A stretch of 42,800 nucleotides of DNA from Candidatus Nealsoniibacteriota bacterium (GTDB taxonomy: Bacteria; Patescibacteriota; Minisyncoccia; Minisyncoccales; MHMH01). The DNA is taken from contig JACOYH010000006.1 in the NCBI GenBank assembly GCA_016181965.1, positions 1 through 42,800 on the forward strand, read 5' to 3'. Of the stretch, positions 22,259-31,235 are shown piece after piece. Both the position numbers and the translations under genes were made by a program. The notes under the pieces are model-generated. The model did not search any database. It had not been told where the DNA came from and was given only the letters and a program-made list of their open reading frames with translations. Numbering within the stretch: the first letter of the stretch is position 1; each line of letters starts with the position of its first letter.

Positions 22259-23320
22259 TTACAAACCCTCTTTTTTCAAGTTTTCTAAAATCTCCTTTTG
22301 TTTTTTGCTGAGTTTTTTGGGTGTCTTTATAATCAACTCAACATACAGATTACCTCGCCCGTAGCCAGAAAAATGAGGAATACCTTTTCCGGAAATTTTA
22401 AGAACTTTTCCCGACTCTGTTCCGGCAGGAACACTCAAGGTCAAGGCCTTATCTTCAAGAGTTGGCACTTCTACCTCGCCGCCCAAGGCCGCTTGCGAAA
22501 AAGAAACGGGCAGTGAAACCAGCAAATCGTCTCCTTTTCTCGCAAACAGCGGGTGTTTTTTAACAGAAATCCTAATATACAAATCGCCGGCTTTGCCGCC
22601 TTTTCTTCCTGCTTCGCCGCGTCCCTCCATTTTAATTACCTGTCTCGCGTCTACGCCGGCCGGTATGAAAAATTTAACTTTTTCTTCTTCCTTGACCCTG
22701 CCCTCGCCCCGGCAAACATTGCATGGTTTTTCGGGCCTGTAACCTTCGCCGCCGCACTCGGGACAAACCCCGATCTGCGTGAAAGATCCAAAGGCAGTTC
22801 TTCTAATTTGTTGAACCTGACCCGTTCCGCGACAAGAAAAACATTCGTTTACTCTGGTGCCGGGTTCCGCGCCCTTTCCTTGGCACCTTGAACAAGCAAC
22901 CAATTTGGCCAAAGAAATTTCTTTCTCGTAGCCGCGGATGGTCTCCTCCAGCGCAATTTGCACATCAACCTCAATATCTCTCCCCTTTTTTAAGTCCTTT
23001 TTATTAACCTTTCCAAAGCCAAACATTTCTCCGAAAACATCGCCCAGATCAGAAAAATCAAACCCCTCAAATCCGCCTTGTCCGGGAAAACCCTCGAAGC
23101 CCCCGCCCGGCTGACCTTCAAAAACGCGGCCAAATTGGTCATATTGATTTCTTTTGTCTTGGTCGGCTAAAACCTGATAGGCCTCGTTGATTTCCTTAAA
23201 CTTTTTCTCATCGCCCCCCTTGTCGGGATGATGTTGATGAGCCAGTTTGCGATAGGCCTTCTTTATTTCGTCTGGAGAAGCGTCCTTAGACACCCCAAGA
23301 ATTTGGTAGTAATCCTTCAT
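22259..23320 (-). CDS. dnaJ: Chaperone DnaJ
   Basis: 353 residues. The J domain has HPD in HQHHPDKGG near residue 33. A G/F-rich stretch (about 70-100) follows, then four zinc motifs: [24 protein letters not shown] and CNVCRGEG, and the C-terminal substrate-binding domains. It stimulates DnaK ATPase and presents unfolded proteins. Its ATG begins the base after the dnaK stop. It is the last gene of the CIRCE operon. Confidence 0.96.
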   Translation of the reverse strand: MKDYYQILGVSKDASPDEIKKAYRKLAHQHHPDKGGDEKKFKEINEAYQVLADQDKRNQYDQFGRVFEGQPGGGFEGFPGQGGFEGFDFSDLGDVFGEMFGFGKVNKKDLKKGRDIEVDVQIALEETIRGYEKEISLAKLVACSRCQGKGAEPGTRVNECFSCRGTGQVQQIRRTAFGSFTQIGVCPECGGEGYRPEKPCNVCRGEGRVKEEEKVKFFIPAGVDARQVIKMEGRGEAGRKGGKAGDLYIRISVKKHPLFARKGDDLLVSLPVSFSQAALGGEVEVPTLEDKALTLSVPAGTESGKVLKISGKGIPHFSGYGRGNLYVELIIKTPKKLSKKQKEILENLKKEGL

Positions 23321-25189
23321 TTATTTTTCTTTGTACTCACCTTCTTCCGGCCCCTCTTGTCTTGAGTCGGTCGATGGGTCTTTCTTTTCTTTATACATCG
23401 CCGCGCCAACTTTTTGAATGGACTGCGAAAGCTCTTGTGTTTTTGCCTTAATTTCTTCGATATTATCACTTTCTTGAATTTTCTTTAAGGCATCCAGCTT
23501 TTCTTCAACATCTTTTTTGTCTTCAGCGGAAACCTTATCGCCTGCCTCTTTCATTGTTTTTTCTGCGGTGTAAATCAGATTGTCTGCCATGTGCTTTGTT
23601 TCTACGGCTTCTTTTTTCTTTTTATCTTCCTGCGCGTGCGCTTCCGCTTCCTTTTTCATCCTTTCAACTTCTTCTTTATCCAAACCGGTTGAACCCTCAA
23701 TTCTAATTGATTGTGATTTTCCCGACGCTTTATCTTTGGCGGTAACCGACAAAATGCCGTTGGCATCAATGTCAAAAGTCACTTCCACTTGAGGCACGCC
23801 GCGGGGAGCCGGCGGGATGCCGTCTAAAATAAACCTCCCCAAGGTTTTATTGTCTTGAGCCATGGACCGCTCGCCCTGCAAAACATGAATTTCCACTGCC
23901 GGCTGATTGTCGGCCGCTGTGGAAAAAACCTGCGTTTTGGCTGTCGGCACGGTTGTATTTTTGGCGATAAGCACGGTATTGACTTGTCCCAATGTTTCAA
24001 TGCCCAGAGACAGGGGGGTTACATCTAAAAGTAGAACGTCTTTTACATCGCCCTGTAAAATTCCCCCTTGGGCAGCCGCGCCCACGGCTACCACTTCATC
24101 GGGGTTAATGCCCTTGTGGGCTTCTTTGCCAAAAAGAATTTTAATTTCCTCTTGAATTTTGGGCATTCTTGTCTGTCCGCCAACCAGCACTATTTCATCA
24201 ATATCTTTGGTTTCCAATTTAGCTTCTTTGAGGGTCTGTTTAATCAGCGCTATGGACTTTTCAATGTAGTCGGCCACTAAACTCTCGAGCTTTGCCCGGC
24301 TCAATTTGTAGTAAAGATGTTTTGGCCCGGAATTGTCCGAAGTAATGAAGGGCAAATTTACTTCTGTTTCTAAAGCGGAAGAAAGCTCTATCTTGGCTTT
24401 TTCCGCCGCTTCCTTCAGCCGCTGCAATGAGAGTTGGTCTTTTGACAGGTCAATGCCCTGTTCTTTTCTGAATTCCTGAATCAACCATTCCATGACCCTC
24501 TGGTCAAAGTCCTCTCCGCCCAAATGAGTGTCGCCGCCAGTGGCTTTTACCTCAACGGTATCTTGGCCAACATCCAAAATGGAAATATCAAAAGTCCCGC
24601 CGCCGAAGTCGTAAACAATTATTCTTTGGTCATTTTTCTTGGTCAAACCGTATGCTAAAGCCGCGGCCGTCGGCTCATTGATAACTCTTCTCACTTTAAA
24701 TCCGGCGATTTCTCCGGCCACTTTAGTCGCCTTTCTTTGAGAGTCGTCAAAATACGCGGGGCAAGTGATAATTGCCTCTTCAATTGGCTCGCCTAAACGC
24801 GCCTCGGCATCGGCCTTGAGTTTTTGCAAAATCATGGCTGAAATCTCGGGAGGGGTGTACCAGTTGTCGCCCATTTTGACTTCTACACTGCCGTCTGCCG
24901 CCCGCTCGCGAATTTCATAGGGCAGCATTTTTTTGTCTTTCTGAACCTCTTGGTCAGAAAATTTGCGGCCGATCAATCTTTTAATGGAATAAACAGTATT
25001 TTGAGGATTGGTGATTTGCTGGCGTCTGGCAGTAATGCCAACAAGCCGTTCTGCGGTTTTTGTAATCGCGACAACCGAAGGCGTAGTTCGCGCGCCCTCC
25101 GAATTTTCAATTATTCTCGGATCGCCTGCTTCTATTGCCGCCATAGCGGAAAAAGTTGTGCCGAGATCTATTCCTAATATTTTTGCCAT
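23321..25189 (-). CDS. dnaK: Chaperone DnaK (Hsp70)
   Basis: 622 residues. Nucleotide-binding domain motifs [43 protein letters not shown] and [11 protein letters not shown]; substrate-binding domain from about residue 380 ([16 protein letters not shown]); then a helical lid and a charged tail. It is the ATP-dependent folding chaperone working with DnaJ and GrpE, both adjacent. It has no EEVD end, as expected for bacteria. Confidence 0.97.
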   Translation of the reverse strand: MAKILGIDLGTTFSAMAAIEAGDPRIIENSEGARTTPSVVAITKTAERLVGITARRQQITNPQNTVYSIKRLIGRKFSDQEVQKDKKMLPYEIRERAADGSVEVKMGDNWYTPPEISAMILQKLKADAEARLGEPIEEAIITCPAYFDDSQRKATKVAGEIAGFKVRRVINEPTAAALAYGLTKKNDQRIIVYDFGGGTFDISILDVGQDTVEVKATGGDTHLGGEDFDQRVMEWLIQEFRKEQGIDLSKDQLSLQRLKEAAEKAKIELSSALETEVNLPFITSDNSGPKHLYYKLSRAKLESLVADYIEKSIALIKQTLKEAKLETKDIDEIVLVGGQTRMPKIQEEIKILFGKEAHKGINPDEVVAVGAAAQGGILQGDVKDVLLLDVTPLSLGIETLGQVNTVLIAKNTTVPTAKTQVFSTAADNQPAVEIHVLQGERSMAQDNKTLGRFILDGIPPAPRGVPQVEVTFDIDANGILSVTAKDKASGKSQSIRIEGSTGLDKEEVERMKKEAEAHAQEDKKKKEAVETKHMADNLIYTAEKTMKEAGDKVSAEDKKDVEEKLDALKKIQESDNIEEIKAKTQELSQSIQKVGAAMYKEKKDPSTDSRQEGPEEGEYKEK

Positions 25190-25214
25190 AAATTTTTATT
25201 TCTTTTATATTATA

Positions 25215-25685
25215 TTAATGTTTAATAATTTTCACTTTGGCCGGACGGATAACCTTCCCCTGCATCATATAGCCGCCTTGCACCACCTCTGCGACTTTCC
25301 CGGGTTCTTTCCCCTCAACTTCAGCAACTACTTCGTGGAAATTAGGGTTGAAATCCTGATTTAAAGCCGTTATTTCTTCCACCTCAAACGATTTGAGCAA
25401 CTCCTTCATCTGCGCCCCTACCAGCAAAAGACCCTTGAAATACCTATCCGCCTTAAGGTCTTCCGGAGTTTCTGCCTCGGCTCTTTCAAAGGTATCCAAG
25501 ATAGGGAGGAACTTAAGCGCCAATTCTTCGGCGGCAAATCTGATAATTTGGCCCATTCTTGTTAATTCCTCTTTCTTATAATTAATCAGGTCGGCTTTAG
25601 CTCTCTGCCAACCAGCCAGGTATTCGTCCCGCGCCTTGCAACATTCGCCCAATTCGTCTAATTCGTTTTTTATTTCTTCTTCCAT
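25215..25685 (-). CDS. grpE: Nucleotide exchange factor GrpE
   Basis: 156 residues. A helical N-terminus is followed by ELALKFLPILDTFERAE, and the C-terminal beta domain ends in EVVAEVEGKEPGKVAEVVQGGYMMQGKVIRPAKVKI, the GrpE signature. It releases ADP from DnaK. The start overlaps the hrcA end by 16 bases, so expression is coupled to the repressor. Confidence 0.95.
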   Translation of the reverse strand: MEEEIKNELDELGECCKARDEYLAGWQRAKADLINYKKEELTRMGQIIRFAAEELALKFLPILDTFERAEAETPEDLKADRYFKGLLLVGAQMKELLKSFEVEEITALNQDFNPNFHEVVAEVEGKEPGKVAEVVQGGYMMQGKVIRPAKVKIIKH

Positions 25686-26311
25686 ATTTTTTGCATTAAA
25701 TTAATGTTTCTATCATAACTCATTCTCTTGGGTCCTAAAATAGCAAAGACCCCGCCATCAAACCCAGATGCTATTATACTGAAATCCTGTATTTTTGAAA
25801 ACGGATTCTCTTTGCCAATATATACTTGGATTTCCGGAGTCATTATGTCATTAATATTCTCCTCGAGGTCGTCGATCATTCTAGCAAAAGCCGCGGCCAG
25901 CCCCGGCTCATTAAACTCCGGTTCTTCAAAGATGTCCTGCCATCCCTGTTTCCAAAAAATTTCATCATCGGCTGAATAGCCCAAAGCCAAGGCAGATGTC
26001 TCTTCAGATAAAAATCTAATGATCTCTTGTATTGGCGACTCCATGCGAATCTCTACTGGATTTCTTCTGCGCTTCAATAAACTATCTACAAAAAACCTGT
26101 AGCCCTTGTCAGTTGGCACGCGGCCGGCCGAAGTATGCGGTTGGCAAAGATAACCATCCTCAGTGAGTTTTTGCATTTCATTGCGGATAGTCGCGGAAGA
26201 AACATCAAGACATTTCTTTTTTTCCAGCAAATGCGAACTAACCGGCTGGGCCAGCTTGACGTATTCTCTGATAATTTCATCTAAAATATCCGCCTGTCTG
26301 TCGGTTATCAT
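25670..26311 (-). CDS. hrcA: Heat-inducible repressor HrcA (short form)
   Basis: 213 residues. Winged-helix DNA-binding region: ITDRQADILDEIIREYVKLAQPVSS, VSSATIRNEMQKLTEDGYL, HTSAGRVPTDKGYRFFVD, all strongly HrcA-like. HrcA proteins are usually about 340 residues; here the inserted and dimerisation parts are short, though the terminal IIASGFDGGVFAILGPKRMSYDRNI motif is kept. It represses its own operon by binding CIRCE, which is present ahead of the gene, and is released when GroEL or unfolded protein load changes. Confidence 0.93.
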   Translation of the reverse strand: MITDRQADILDEIIREYVKLAQPVSSHLLEKKKCLDVSSATIRNEMQKLTEDGYLCQPHTSAGRVPTDKGYRFFVDSLLKRRRNPVEIRMESPIQEIIRFLSEETSALALGYSADDEIFWKQGWQDIFEEPEFNEPGLAAAFARMIDDLEENINDIMTPEIQVYIGKENPFSKIQDFSIIASGFDGGVFAILGPKRMSYDRNINLMQKIWKKK

Positions 26312-26334
26312 AATCGTCTATATGTGTATACTCC

Positions 26335-26373
26335 ATTGTAATAAATTTAGCAATCTCCTGTCAAGAGTGCTAA
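26335..26373 (-). promoter_or_regulatory. CIRCE operator with overlapping promoter
   Basis: CIRCE at 26347-26373: TTAGCACTC, 9 bases, GATTGCTAA (one mismatch from the ideal GAGTGCTAA). The -35 TTGACA (26359-26364) lies in the CIRCE spacer; the -10 TACAAT is at 26335-26340, spacer 18. HrcA binding would block RNA polymerase directly. Confidence 0.9.
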
Positions 26374-26383
26374 CAGTCGGATA

Positions 26384-26402
26384 TCTCGCCGTCTAGAGTT
26401 GG
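26384..26402. repeat. 19-bp direct repeat, left end of the small-gene cassette
   Basis: Matches 26972-26990 at 18 of 19 positions (shared core CGTCTAGAGTTGG). Together they bracket a 607-bp segment. Confidence 0.85.
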
Positions 26403-26450
26403 TTGAAGCCAGGCTCTAACCAAGCTTGGTTAGAGCCTGGCTTCAACCAA
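26399..26450. repeat. Family A palindrome, copy 2 (26-bp arms)
   Basis: Perfect 52-bp palindrome with no spacer, arms 26399-26424 and 26425-26450. It shares 23 bases per arm with 7181-7233. It sits at the left end of the cassette. Confidence 0.95.
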
Positions 26451-26451
26451 A

Positions 26452-26482
26452 CAAAAATGGCCCTATAAAATTATAGAGGCCA
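26452..26482 (-). terminator. Terminator of the 78-aa gene
   Basis: Minus strand TGGCCTCTATAA, TTT, TATAGGGCCA then TTTTTG. It lies about 55 bases past the stop. Confidence 0.8.
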
Positions 26483-26537
26483 CTTGGGGTGAATAAAAAG
26501 AGTTAGGGCGGAGTAACTTAGTTACCCCGCCCTTGAA

Positions 26538-26774
26538 CTACTTTTCCGTTCCGGGCCAGATGGCCTGGATTGCCAAGACTTCTCTTCGCTCGATAAGCTC
26601 AAGACGTTCTTTACAGAGCCTGTCCTGTTCCTTACTGATCTCGGAGAACGCCACCTCGATGGCCGCACGGCCGGCATCAGTATGCACCCTCATATCCTGC
26701 AATTGTTTGCCCCTGGCCGCAATCTCCGCAAACCTCTCCTGGATCTCATTAAGCCTTTCTAGAATAGCATCCAT
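26538..26774 (-). CDS. Small coiled-coil protein in a repeat-bounded cassette
   Basis: 78 residues from the ATG at 26774, chosen because an AAGGAGAGG SD lies just upstream; an in-frame start at 26819 would cover the promoter. Nearly all of it is charged helix (LERLNEIQERFAEIAARG, FSEISKEQDRLCKERLEL), a likely coiled coil. No family recognised. It has a TTGACA-17-TATACT promoter and a terminator. It lies between two 19-bp direct repeats and two long palindromes, so it may be cargo of a small mobile unit. Confidence 0.7.
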   Translation of the reverse strand: MDAILERLNEIQERFAEIAARGKQLQDMRVHTDAGRAAIEVAFSEISKEQDRLCKERLELIERREVLAIQAIWPGTEK

Positions 26775-26809
26775 TTCCCCTCTCCTTTTTTGTACTTTGT
26801 ACTGCCAAT

Positions 26810-26838
26810 AGTATAGCACGCCTTGTCCAACTTGTCAA
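26810..26838 (-). promoter_or_regulatory. Promoter of the 78-aa gene
   Basis: -35 TTGACA at 26833-26838, 17-base spacer, -10 TATACT at 26810-26815 on the minus strand. Confidence 0.75.
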
Positions 26839-26879
26839 GTCCGGTACATTCTACTCTGAAATGAAACACGGAAGTAAGT

Positions 26880-26905
26880 ACTACTATACTACATAGTATA
26901 GTAGT
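26880..26905. repeat. AT-rich palindrome
   Basis: ACTACTATACT, ACAT, AGTATAGTAGT: 11-bp perfect arms. It stands directly before the family B palindrome. Confidence 0.9.
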
Positions 26906-26917
26906 GCCGAGGCCTAG

Positions 26918-26964
26918 TGCCGAGGACTGTCCTCGCCAGATTCTGGCGAGGACAGTCCTCGGCA
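26918..26964. repeat. Family B palindrome, copy 2 (23-bp arms)
   Basis: Arms 26918-26940 and 26942-26964 around one T. Differences from 18751-18799 fall in matched pairs (CTCGCC/GGCGAG here, CTTGCC/GGCAAG there), so pairing is kept. Confidence 0.95.
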
Positions 26965-26971
26965 AAGTCCT

Positions 26972-26990
26972 TCTCGTCGTCTAGAGTTGG
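26972..26990. repeat. 19-bp direct repeat, right end of the small-gene cassette
   Basis: Partner of 26384-26402. It is followed by CTTCAACCAAC, the end of a family A arm, as if a family A palindrome had lost its middle. Confidence 0.85.
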
Positions 26991-27045
26991 CTTCAACCAA
27001 CTTTTCAACCGACTTTATCCACACGCTTTGTTTTCTTGAGTGTGG

Positions 27046-27051
27046 TAGAAT
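27046..27051 (+). promoter_or_regulatory. Extended -10 of the corA operon
   Basis: TAGAAT preceded by TGG. A 7-codon reading frame (27063-27086) follows and its TGA overlaps the corA ATG (ATGA), so translation may be coupled. Confidence 0.5.
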
Positions 27052-27082
27052 AAACGAATAATATGCAATATAAAACACTAAT

Positions 27083-27994
27083 ATGAGGCGAACAATCAGG
27101 GGGCCAAAAATTACTTGGATAGATATTCAAGACCCCACTCCAGACGATGTCAGGTATGTGCGGGATAATTTTAAGTTTCACCCAATAGTGTTGGATGAAT
27201 TGATTCCCCCGGGATACAGGCCCAAAATAGAGCGCTACAACGGCTACCTTTTCATGATGTTTTATTATCCCATCTATAATAAAGAAAAGAGAGAAACGCG
27301 CTCACGAGAATTAGATATGATTGTCACCAAAGACACGATCGTCACTAGCCATTACCGGTCTATTTTGCCCCTTAAAGCCCTCTTTGACCGCTGCAATCTT
27401 TACGCGGAAGCGAAACAAGAATATATGTCGCAAGATACGGGCATTTTGCTTTTTCATATTTTAAACGGTTTTTGGAAAACCTGCTTAGTCAAGCTCGTTC
27501 AAGTGGACAAGCGTCTCGACCAGATAGAACGGGAAATTTTTAGGGGCAAAGAAAGAGAAATGGTGACGGAAATTTCCTACGTCAAAACAGATATTATTAA
27601 TTTCTGGAGAATTCTTGAACCGCAGGGGCCGATCCTAAACTCTCTGACGGCTGAAGGCGCATCATTTTTTGGAAAGGAAATGGATCCATACTTTGCCGAC
27701 ATCCAAGGAACTTACGGCCAGGCCTGGAACAGCTTGAAAACATATAAGGAAACCATTTTAGCTCTGGAAGACACCAACCAATCACTGCTCTCAACCAAAA
27801 CAAACGAAACCATCAGAGTGCTTACGGTCTTTTCGGTTATTATATTGCCATTAACTCTGCTTGCCAGCTTGTGGGGTATGAATGTTCACGTGCCATTTTC
27901 CGGGGGGACTATCGGCTTTTGGATTATTGCCGGCGCCATGGTTGTCTTAACCATTTTTATGTTTGGCTACTTCAAAAGACGAAGATGGTTATGA
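27083..27994 (+). CDS. corA: CorA-family Mg2+/divalent cation channel
   Basis: 303 residues. A large cytoplasmic N-domain is followed by a long helix and two C-terminal membrane helices (about 242-262 and 272-293). The GMN selectivity motif is WGMNVHVP near 264-267, and the basic C-tail FKRRRWL is typical. It forms a pentameric channel for Mg2+ or Co2+. The gene begins a plus-strand operon: the next gene's ATG overlaps its TGA (ATGA). Confidence 0.94.
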   Translation: MRRTIRGPKITWIDIQDPTPDDVRYVRDNFKFHPIVLDELIPPGYRPKIERYNGYLFMMFYYPIYNKEKRETRSRELDMIVTKDTIVTSHYRSILPLKALFDRCNLYAEAKQEYMSQDTGILLFHILNGFWKTCLVKLVQVDKRLDQIEREIFRGKEREMVTEISYVKTDIINFWRILEPQGPILNSLTAEGASFFGKEMDPYFADIQGTYGQAWNSLKTYKETILALEDTNQSLLSTKTNETIRVLTVFSVIILPLTLLASLWGMNVHVPFSGGTIGFWIIAGAMVVLTIFMFGYFKRRRWL

Positions 27995-29493
27995 AAAATA
28001 AACGAACAATTCTCTTGCTCTTGGCGATCATCGCCATAGCCGGTTTTTTCCGACTTTGGCAGTTGGGGACCATTCCGCCGGGTGTTTATCCCGACGAAGC
28101 CATGAACGCCAACGACGCTCTGACTTCTCCGGGCAAACTCTTCTACCCCGACAATAACGGCAGAGAGGGGCTTTTTATAAATTTGATAGCTCTAAGTTTT
28201 TCGGTCTTCGGCGTCTCTATTTGGTCGCTTAAAATTATTTCGGCAATAGCTGGCATTCTCACGGTGGCCGGCCTTTATTTACTGGCCAAAGAAATGTTTT
28301 GGGATAAAAGGGAGGCCGAAGCAATCGCCCTTCTCTCGTCTTTTTTTCTGGCTATCTCTTTTTGGCACGTGAACTTTTCACGAATCAGCTTTCGAGCAAT
28401 TTTAGTGCCTCTCGTAATGACCTTTGCTTTCTATTTTCTTCTGAAGGGCTTTCGAACAGAAAAAATAAAAAACTTTATTTTCGGGGGATTAATATTTGGT
28501 TTGGGTTTTCATACCTATATTTCTTTTCGCCTGGCTATTCTCTTGCTGCCGGTTCTTTTTTTATCATATTTCAACAAGCAAAAATTTTTTGCCGGGTCTG
28601 CTGTTTTTCTTATATTTATTTTTTTAGCAGCCCTGCCTATGGGCGTATACTTTTTGCAAAATCCGGAATTTCTATTCAGTCGGACTGGCGGCGTATCGGT
28701 TTTCAGCCAAGACAATCCCGTTCTTGAATTCATCAAAAGCTTTGCGGCGCATGCGGCTATGTTTAATTTTCAAGGCGATGGCAACTGGCGGCACAATTTT
28801 GCCGACTCGCCCCAGCTTTTCTGGCCGGTGGGTATTTTATTTTTAGTCGGGGTAGCGATTTCTATACGAAAAATGGCCTCTTCGACCGCTCCATTGCTGC
28901 TGCTCGCTTGGCTATTTGTTATGCTGCTGCCCGGAGCATTAACATACGAGGGCATTCCCCATGCCCTGCGAACTATCGGCGCCATACCTCCGGCCTATAT
29001 CTTGGCGGGATTTGGCGGCTGGCGCGCATACCAATTTGCCAGCGAAAAAGTGGGCAATAAAAAACTGCTTTTCGTGGGCTGCCTGTTCCTTCTATTTTCT
29101 TTGGCTTACGCGCAATTTTCAAGATATTTCTTTATTTGGGCTCAGCGGCCGGAAGTCCAAGGGGCATTTAATGTGAACTATAACGAAATCGGCCACTATC
29201 TCAATTCTCTGCCCGAGGGGACCAAAAAATATGTCATTGTTAATGAATTTGGTTCGCCCCTGCATGGCATTTCAATTCCCGGTCAAACGCCAATGTTCAT
29301 TGAACGGACTAAATTCGGCAAACTGCGCGCCAACTATCTTGCGGCCGAAAGATTAAACGAAATAGATGGCGCAGGCAACACGGTTATAGTGCCGCTTTAT
29401 TTTGAAGATAATCTGCGAAATGAGCTTGAAAGGAAATTTCCCCAAGGCAGAATAGAAAATAAAAAATTTTTTAACGCGTATATAATAGATTAA
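27991..29493 (+). CDS. GT-C (PMT/ArnT-like) membrane glycosyltransferase
   Basis: 500 residues from the ATG at 27991, which overlaps the corA stop; a frame start at 27871 inside corA is rejected. About 11-12 membrane helices. The first loop carries GVYPDEAMNANDAL with the acidic D-E expected of GT39/GT83 enzymes using polyprenyl-phosphate sugars. A soluble C-terminal part of about 110 residues follows (GTKKYVIVNEFGSPLHGISI). It probably adds sugar to surface glycans or proteins outside the membrane. Donor and acceptor are not known. Its stop overlaps the next gene by one base. Confidence 0.82.
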   Translation: MKNKRTILLLLAIIAIAGFFRLWQLGTIPPGVYPDEAMNANDALTSPGKLFYPDNNGREGLFINLIALSFSVFGVSIWSLKIISAIAGILTVAGLYLLAKEMFWDKREAEAIALLSSFFLAISFWHVNFSRISFRAILVPLVMTFAFYFLLKGFRTEKIKNFIFGGLIFGLGFHTYISFRLAILLLPVLFLSYFNKQKFFAGSAVFLIFIFLAALPMGVYFLQNPEFLFSRTGGVSVFSQDNPVLEFIKSFAAHAAMFNFQGDGNWRHNFADSPQLFWPVGILFLVGVAISIRKMASSTAPLLLLAWLFVMLLPGALTYEGIPHALRTIGAIPPAYILAGFGGWRAYQFASEKVGNKKLLFVGCLFLLFSLAYAQFSRYFFIWAQRPEVQGAFNVNYNEIGHYLNSLPEGTKKYVIVNEFGSPLHGISIPGQTPMFIERTKFGKLRANYLAAERLNEIDGAGNTVIVPLYFEDNLRNELERKFPQGRIENKKFFNAYIID

Positions 29494-31235
29494 TGTCCAA
29501 TAAGCTCACATATCTGGCGGCTGGCGCGCTTTTGCTCACCCTATTTCTAACTGCCTTTTTTAGTATGGTCGGCGATTCGCTGACTTTCGACGAATTGGCT
29601 CATATACCCGGCGGTTATTCGTATCTAACGCAGCGCGATTATAGGGTCAACCCCGAACATCCTCCGCTCATAAAAGATCTTTCGGCTGTTCCCCTCTTGT
29701 TCAAAGACCTAACTTTTCCCGCGGACCGACCTGTCTGGACGCAAGAAGAATCAGCCCCGCCTTGGTGGGTTCAGTTCGATCTTGGAACTGAATTTATTTA
29801 CAAATCTGGCAACAACCCCACCGACATTATTGTTTGGGCGCGGCTGCCCATGATTTTATTACTGGTTTTTCTTGGTTGGTTTCTTTTTCGTTGGGCAAGG
29901 GAATTGGGCGGCAATCTTGCGGGATTAGGCGCATTGGCTTTGATTGCTTTTTCCCCGAGTTTCATTGCTCACGGACGCCTGGTCACTACTGATGTTGGCG
30001 CGGGATTGGGAGCTGTTATGGGTTTATATTTTTGGCTGAAATTCCTAAAAAATCCAAAGCCAGCCAATGTATTTTTAGCAGGCATTTTCTTTGGCATAGC
30101 CATGCTGATGAAATTTTCCCTTATTCTGTTAATTCCGCTTTTTGCCGTACTCGTTGTGGCGTATCCGGGCGGAAATCTAAAAAAATATCTGCTAAAAGCC
30201 CTGATAGCCGGGGCCATTGGATTATTTTTAGTAATCTGGCCGGTTTACCAATTCCATATTGCCGAATATCCGGCAGACCATCAAGTCAGGGACACTGTTG
30301 CCGACCTCGCGCCAAACAAAACGCCTCTCGCTAAAAATCTAACCGTATGGATGGCAGATAAGCCCCTACTGCGTCCTTTCGCTCAATATTTTCGGGGGGT
30401 GCTTATGGCAACCCAACGCACTTCTTTTGGCAACACTACTTATTTTATGGGCGAAATTTCAGCTGATGCATGGTGGTACTATTTTCCGGTGATTTATTTT
30501 CTAAAAGTTCCGCTCGCTCTTCACTTATTAACTCTTGTTGTTTTAGCTGGATTGCTTTATCTGGCCGCTAAACAAAGAAGGGCCATAAAGCTGAAAGAAT
30601 GGCTGAAAGAAAATTTTCATATTCTCTCTTTCTTTTTATTTATTTTCATTTATTGGGTAACGGCCATGCGGGGCAATTTAAATATCGGGGTTCGCCACCT
30701 TTTGCCGACTTTTCCTTTTATTTACCTTCTCCTAATATTGGGGCTAAAGAAAATATTATTTGCTGCCGGCAAAAGAAAAACCGCGATGGGCCTGCTCGTT
30801 TCCCTAATTTTTGCTTGGTATATTTTTTCCGGATTAGCTGCGTTTCCTAATTATATTTCCTATTACAACGAAGCGGCTGGAGGCGCTAAAAATGGCCACA
30901 GATGGGCCGTGGACTCAAATTACGATTGGGGTCAGGATTTTTATCGTCTGCGCGACTTTGTGGAGAATAATAATATACAAAAAATATATCTCGATTACTT
31001 TGGGGGCGAGAATCCAACGTACTGGCTCGGCGAAAAATATATCAAGCTTGACCCCAAAGAAATACAAGCTCTGCCCACGGGCTGGGTAGCGGTTTCCTTC
31101 AATCAATTTCAAGGCGGGGTGGCGAAGCCCGTCCCCGGCTTCGACCAGCAAACCGGCTACTACGAATGGCTCGCCAACGAAACACCGGTCGGGCGAGCCG
31201 GCTATTCGATAGTTATTTATAATATACGCGAGTAA
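29493..31235 (+). CDS. GT-C (PMT-family) membrane glycosyltransferase
   Basis: 580 residues, about 11 membrane helices. The first loop holds DSLTFDELAHIPGGYSYL, then DYRVNPEHPPLIKDL; the DE and NPEHPPL motifs are conserved in bacterial GT39-like proteins. Later RHLLPTFPFIYL and SNYDWGQDFYRL are also typical. It follows the first GT with TAATG overlap, so both probably act on the same surface glycan or glycoprotein. The last 23 bases overlap the convergent ftsQ. Confidence 0.85.
   Translation: MSNKLTYLAAGALLLTLFLTAFFSMVGDSLTFDELAHIPGGYSYLTQRDYRVNPEHPPLIKDLSAVPLLFKDLTFPADRPVWTQEESAPPWWVQFDLGTEFIYKSGNNPTDIIVWARLPMILLLVFLGWFLFRWARELGGNLAGLGALALIAFSPSFIAHGRLVTTDVGAGLGAVMGLYFWLKFLKNPKPANVFLAGIFFGIAMLMKFSLILLIPLFAVLVVAYPGGNLKKYLLKALIAGAIGLFLVIWPVYQFHIAEYPADHQVRDTVADLAPNKTPLAKNLTVWMADKPLLRPFAQYFRGVLMATQRTSFGNTTYFMGEISADAWWYYFPVIYFLKVPLALHLLTLVVLAGLLYLAAKQRRAIKLKEWLKENFHILSFFLFIFIYWVTAMRGNLNIGVRHLLPTFPFIYLLLILGLKKILFAAGKRKTAMGLLVSLIFAWYIFSGLAAFPNYISYYNEAAGGAKNGHRWAVDSNYDWGQDFYRLRDFVENNNIQKIYLDYFGGENPTYWLGEKYIKLDPKEIQALPTGWVAVSFNQFQGGVAKPVPGFDQQTGYYEWLANETPVGRAGYSIVIYNIRE

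Noticed and set aside
26759-26965. 68-codon minus-strand frame upstream of the 78-aa gene
   Set aside because: It covers palindromes and the 78-aa gene's promoter; the first residues come from the repeat only.
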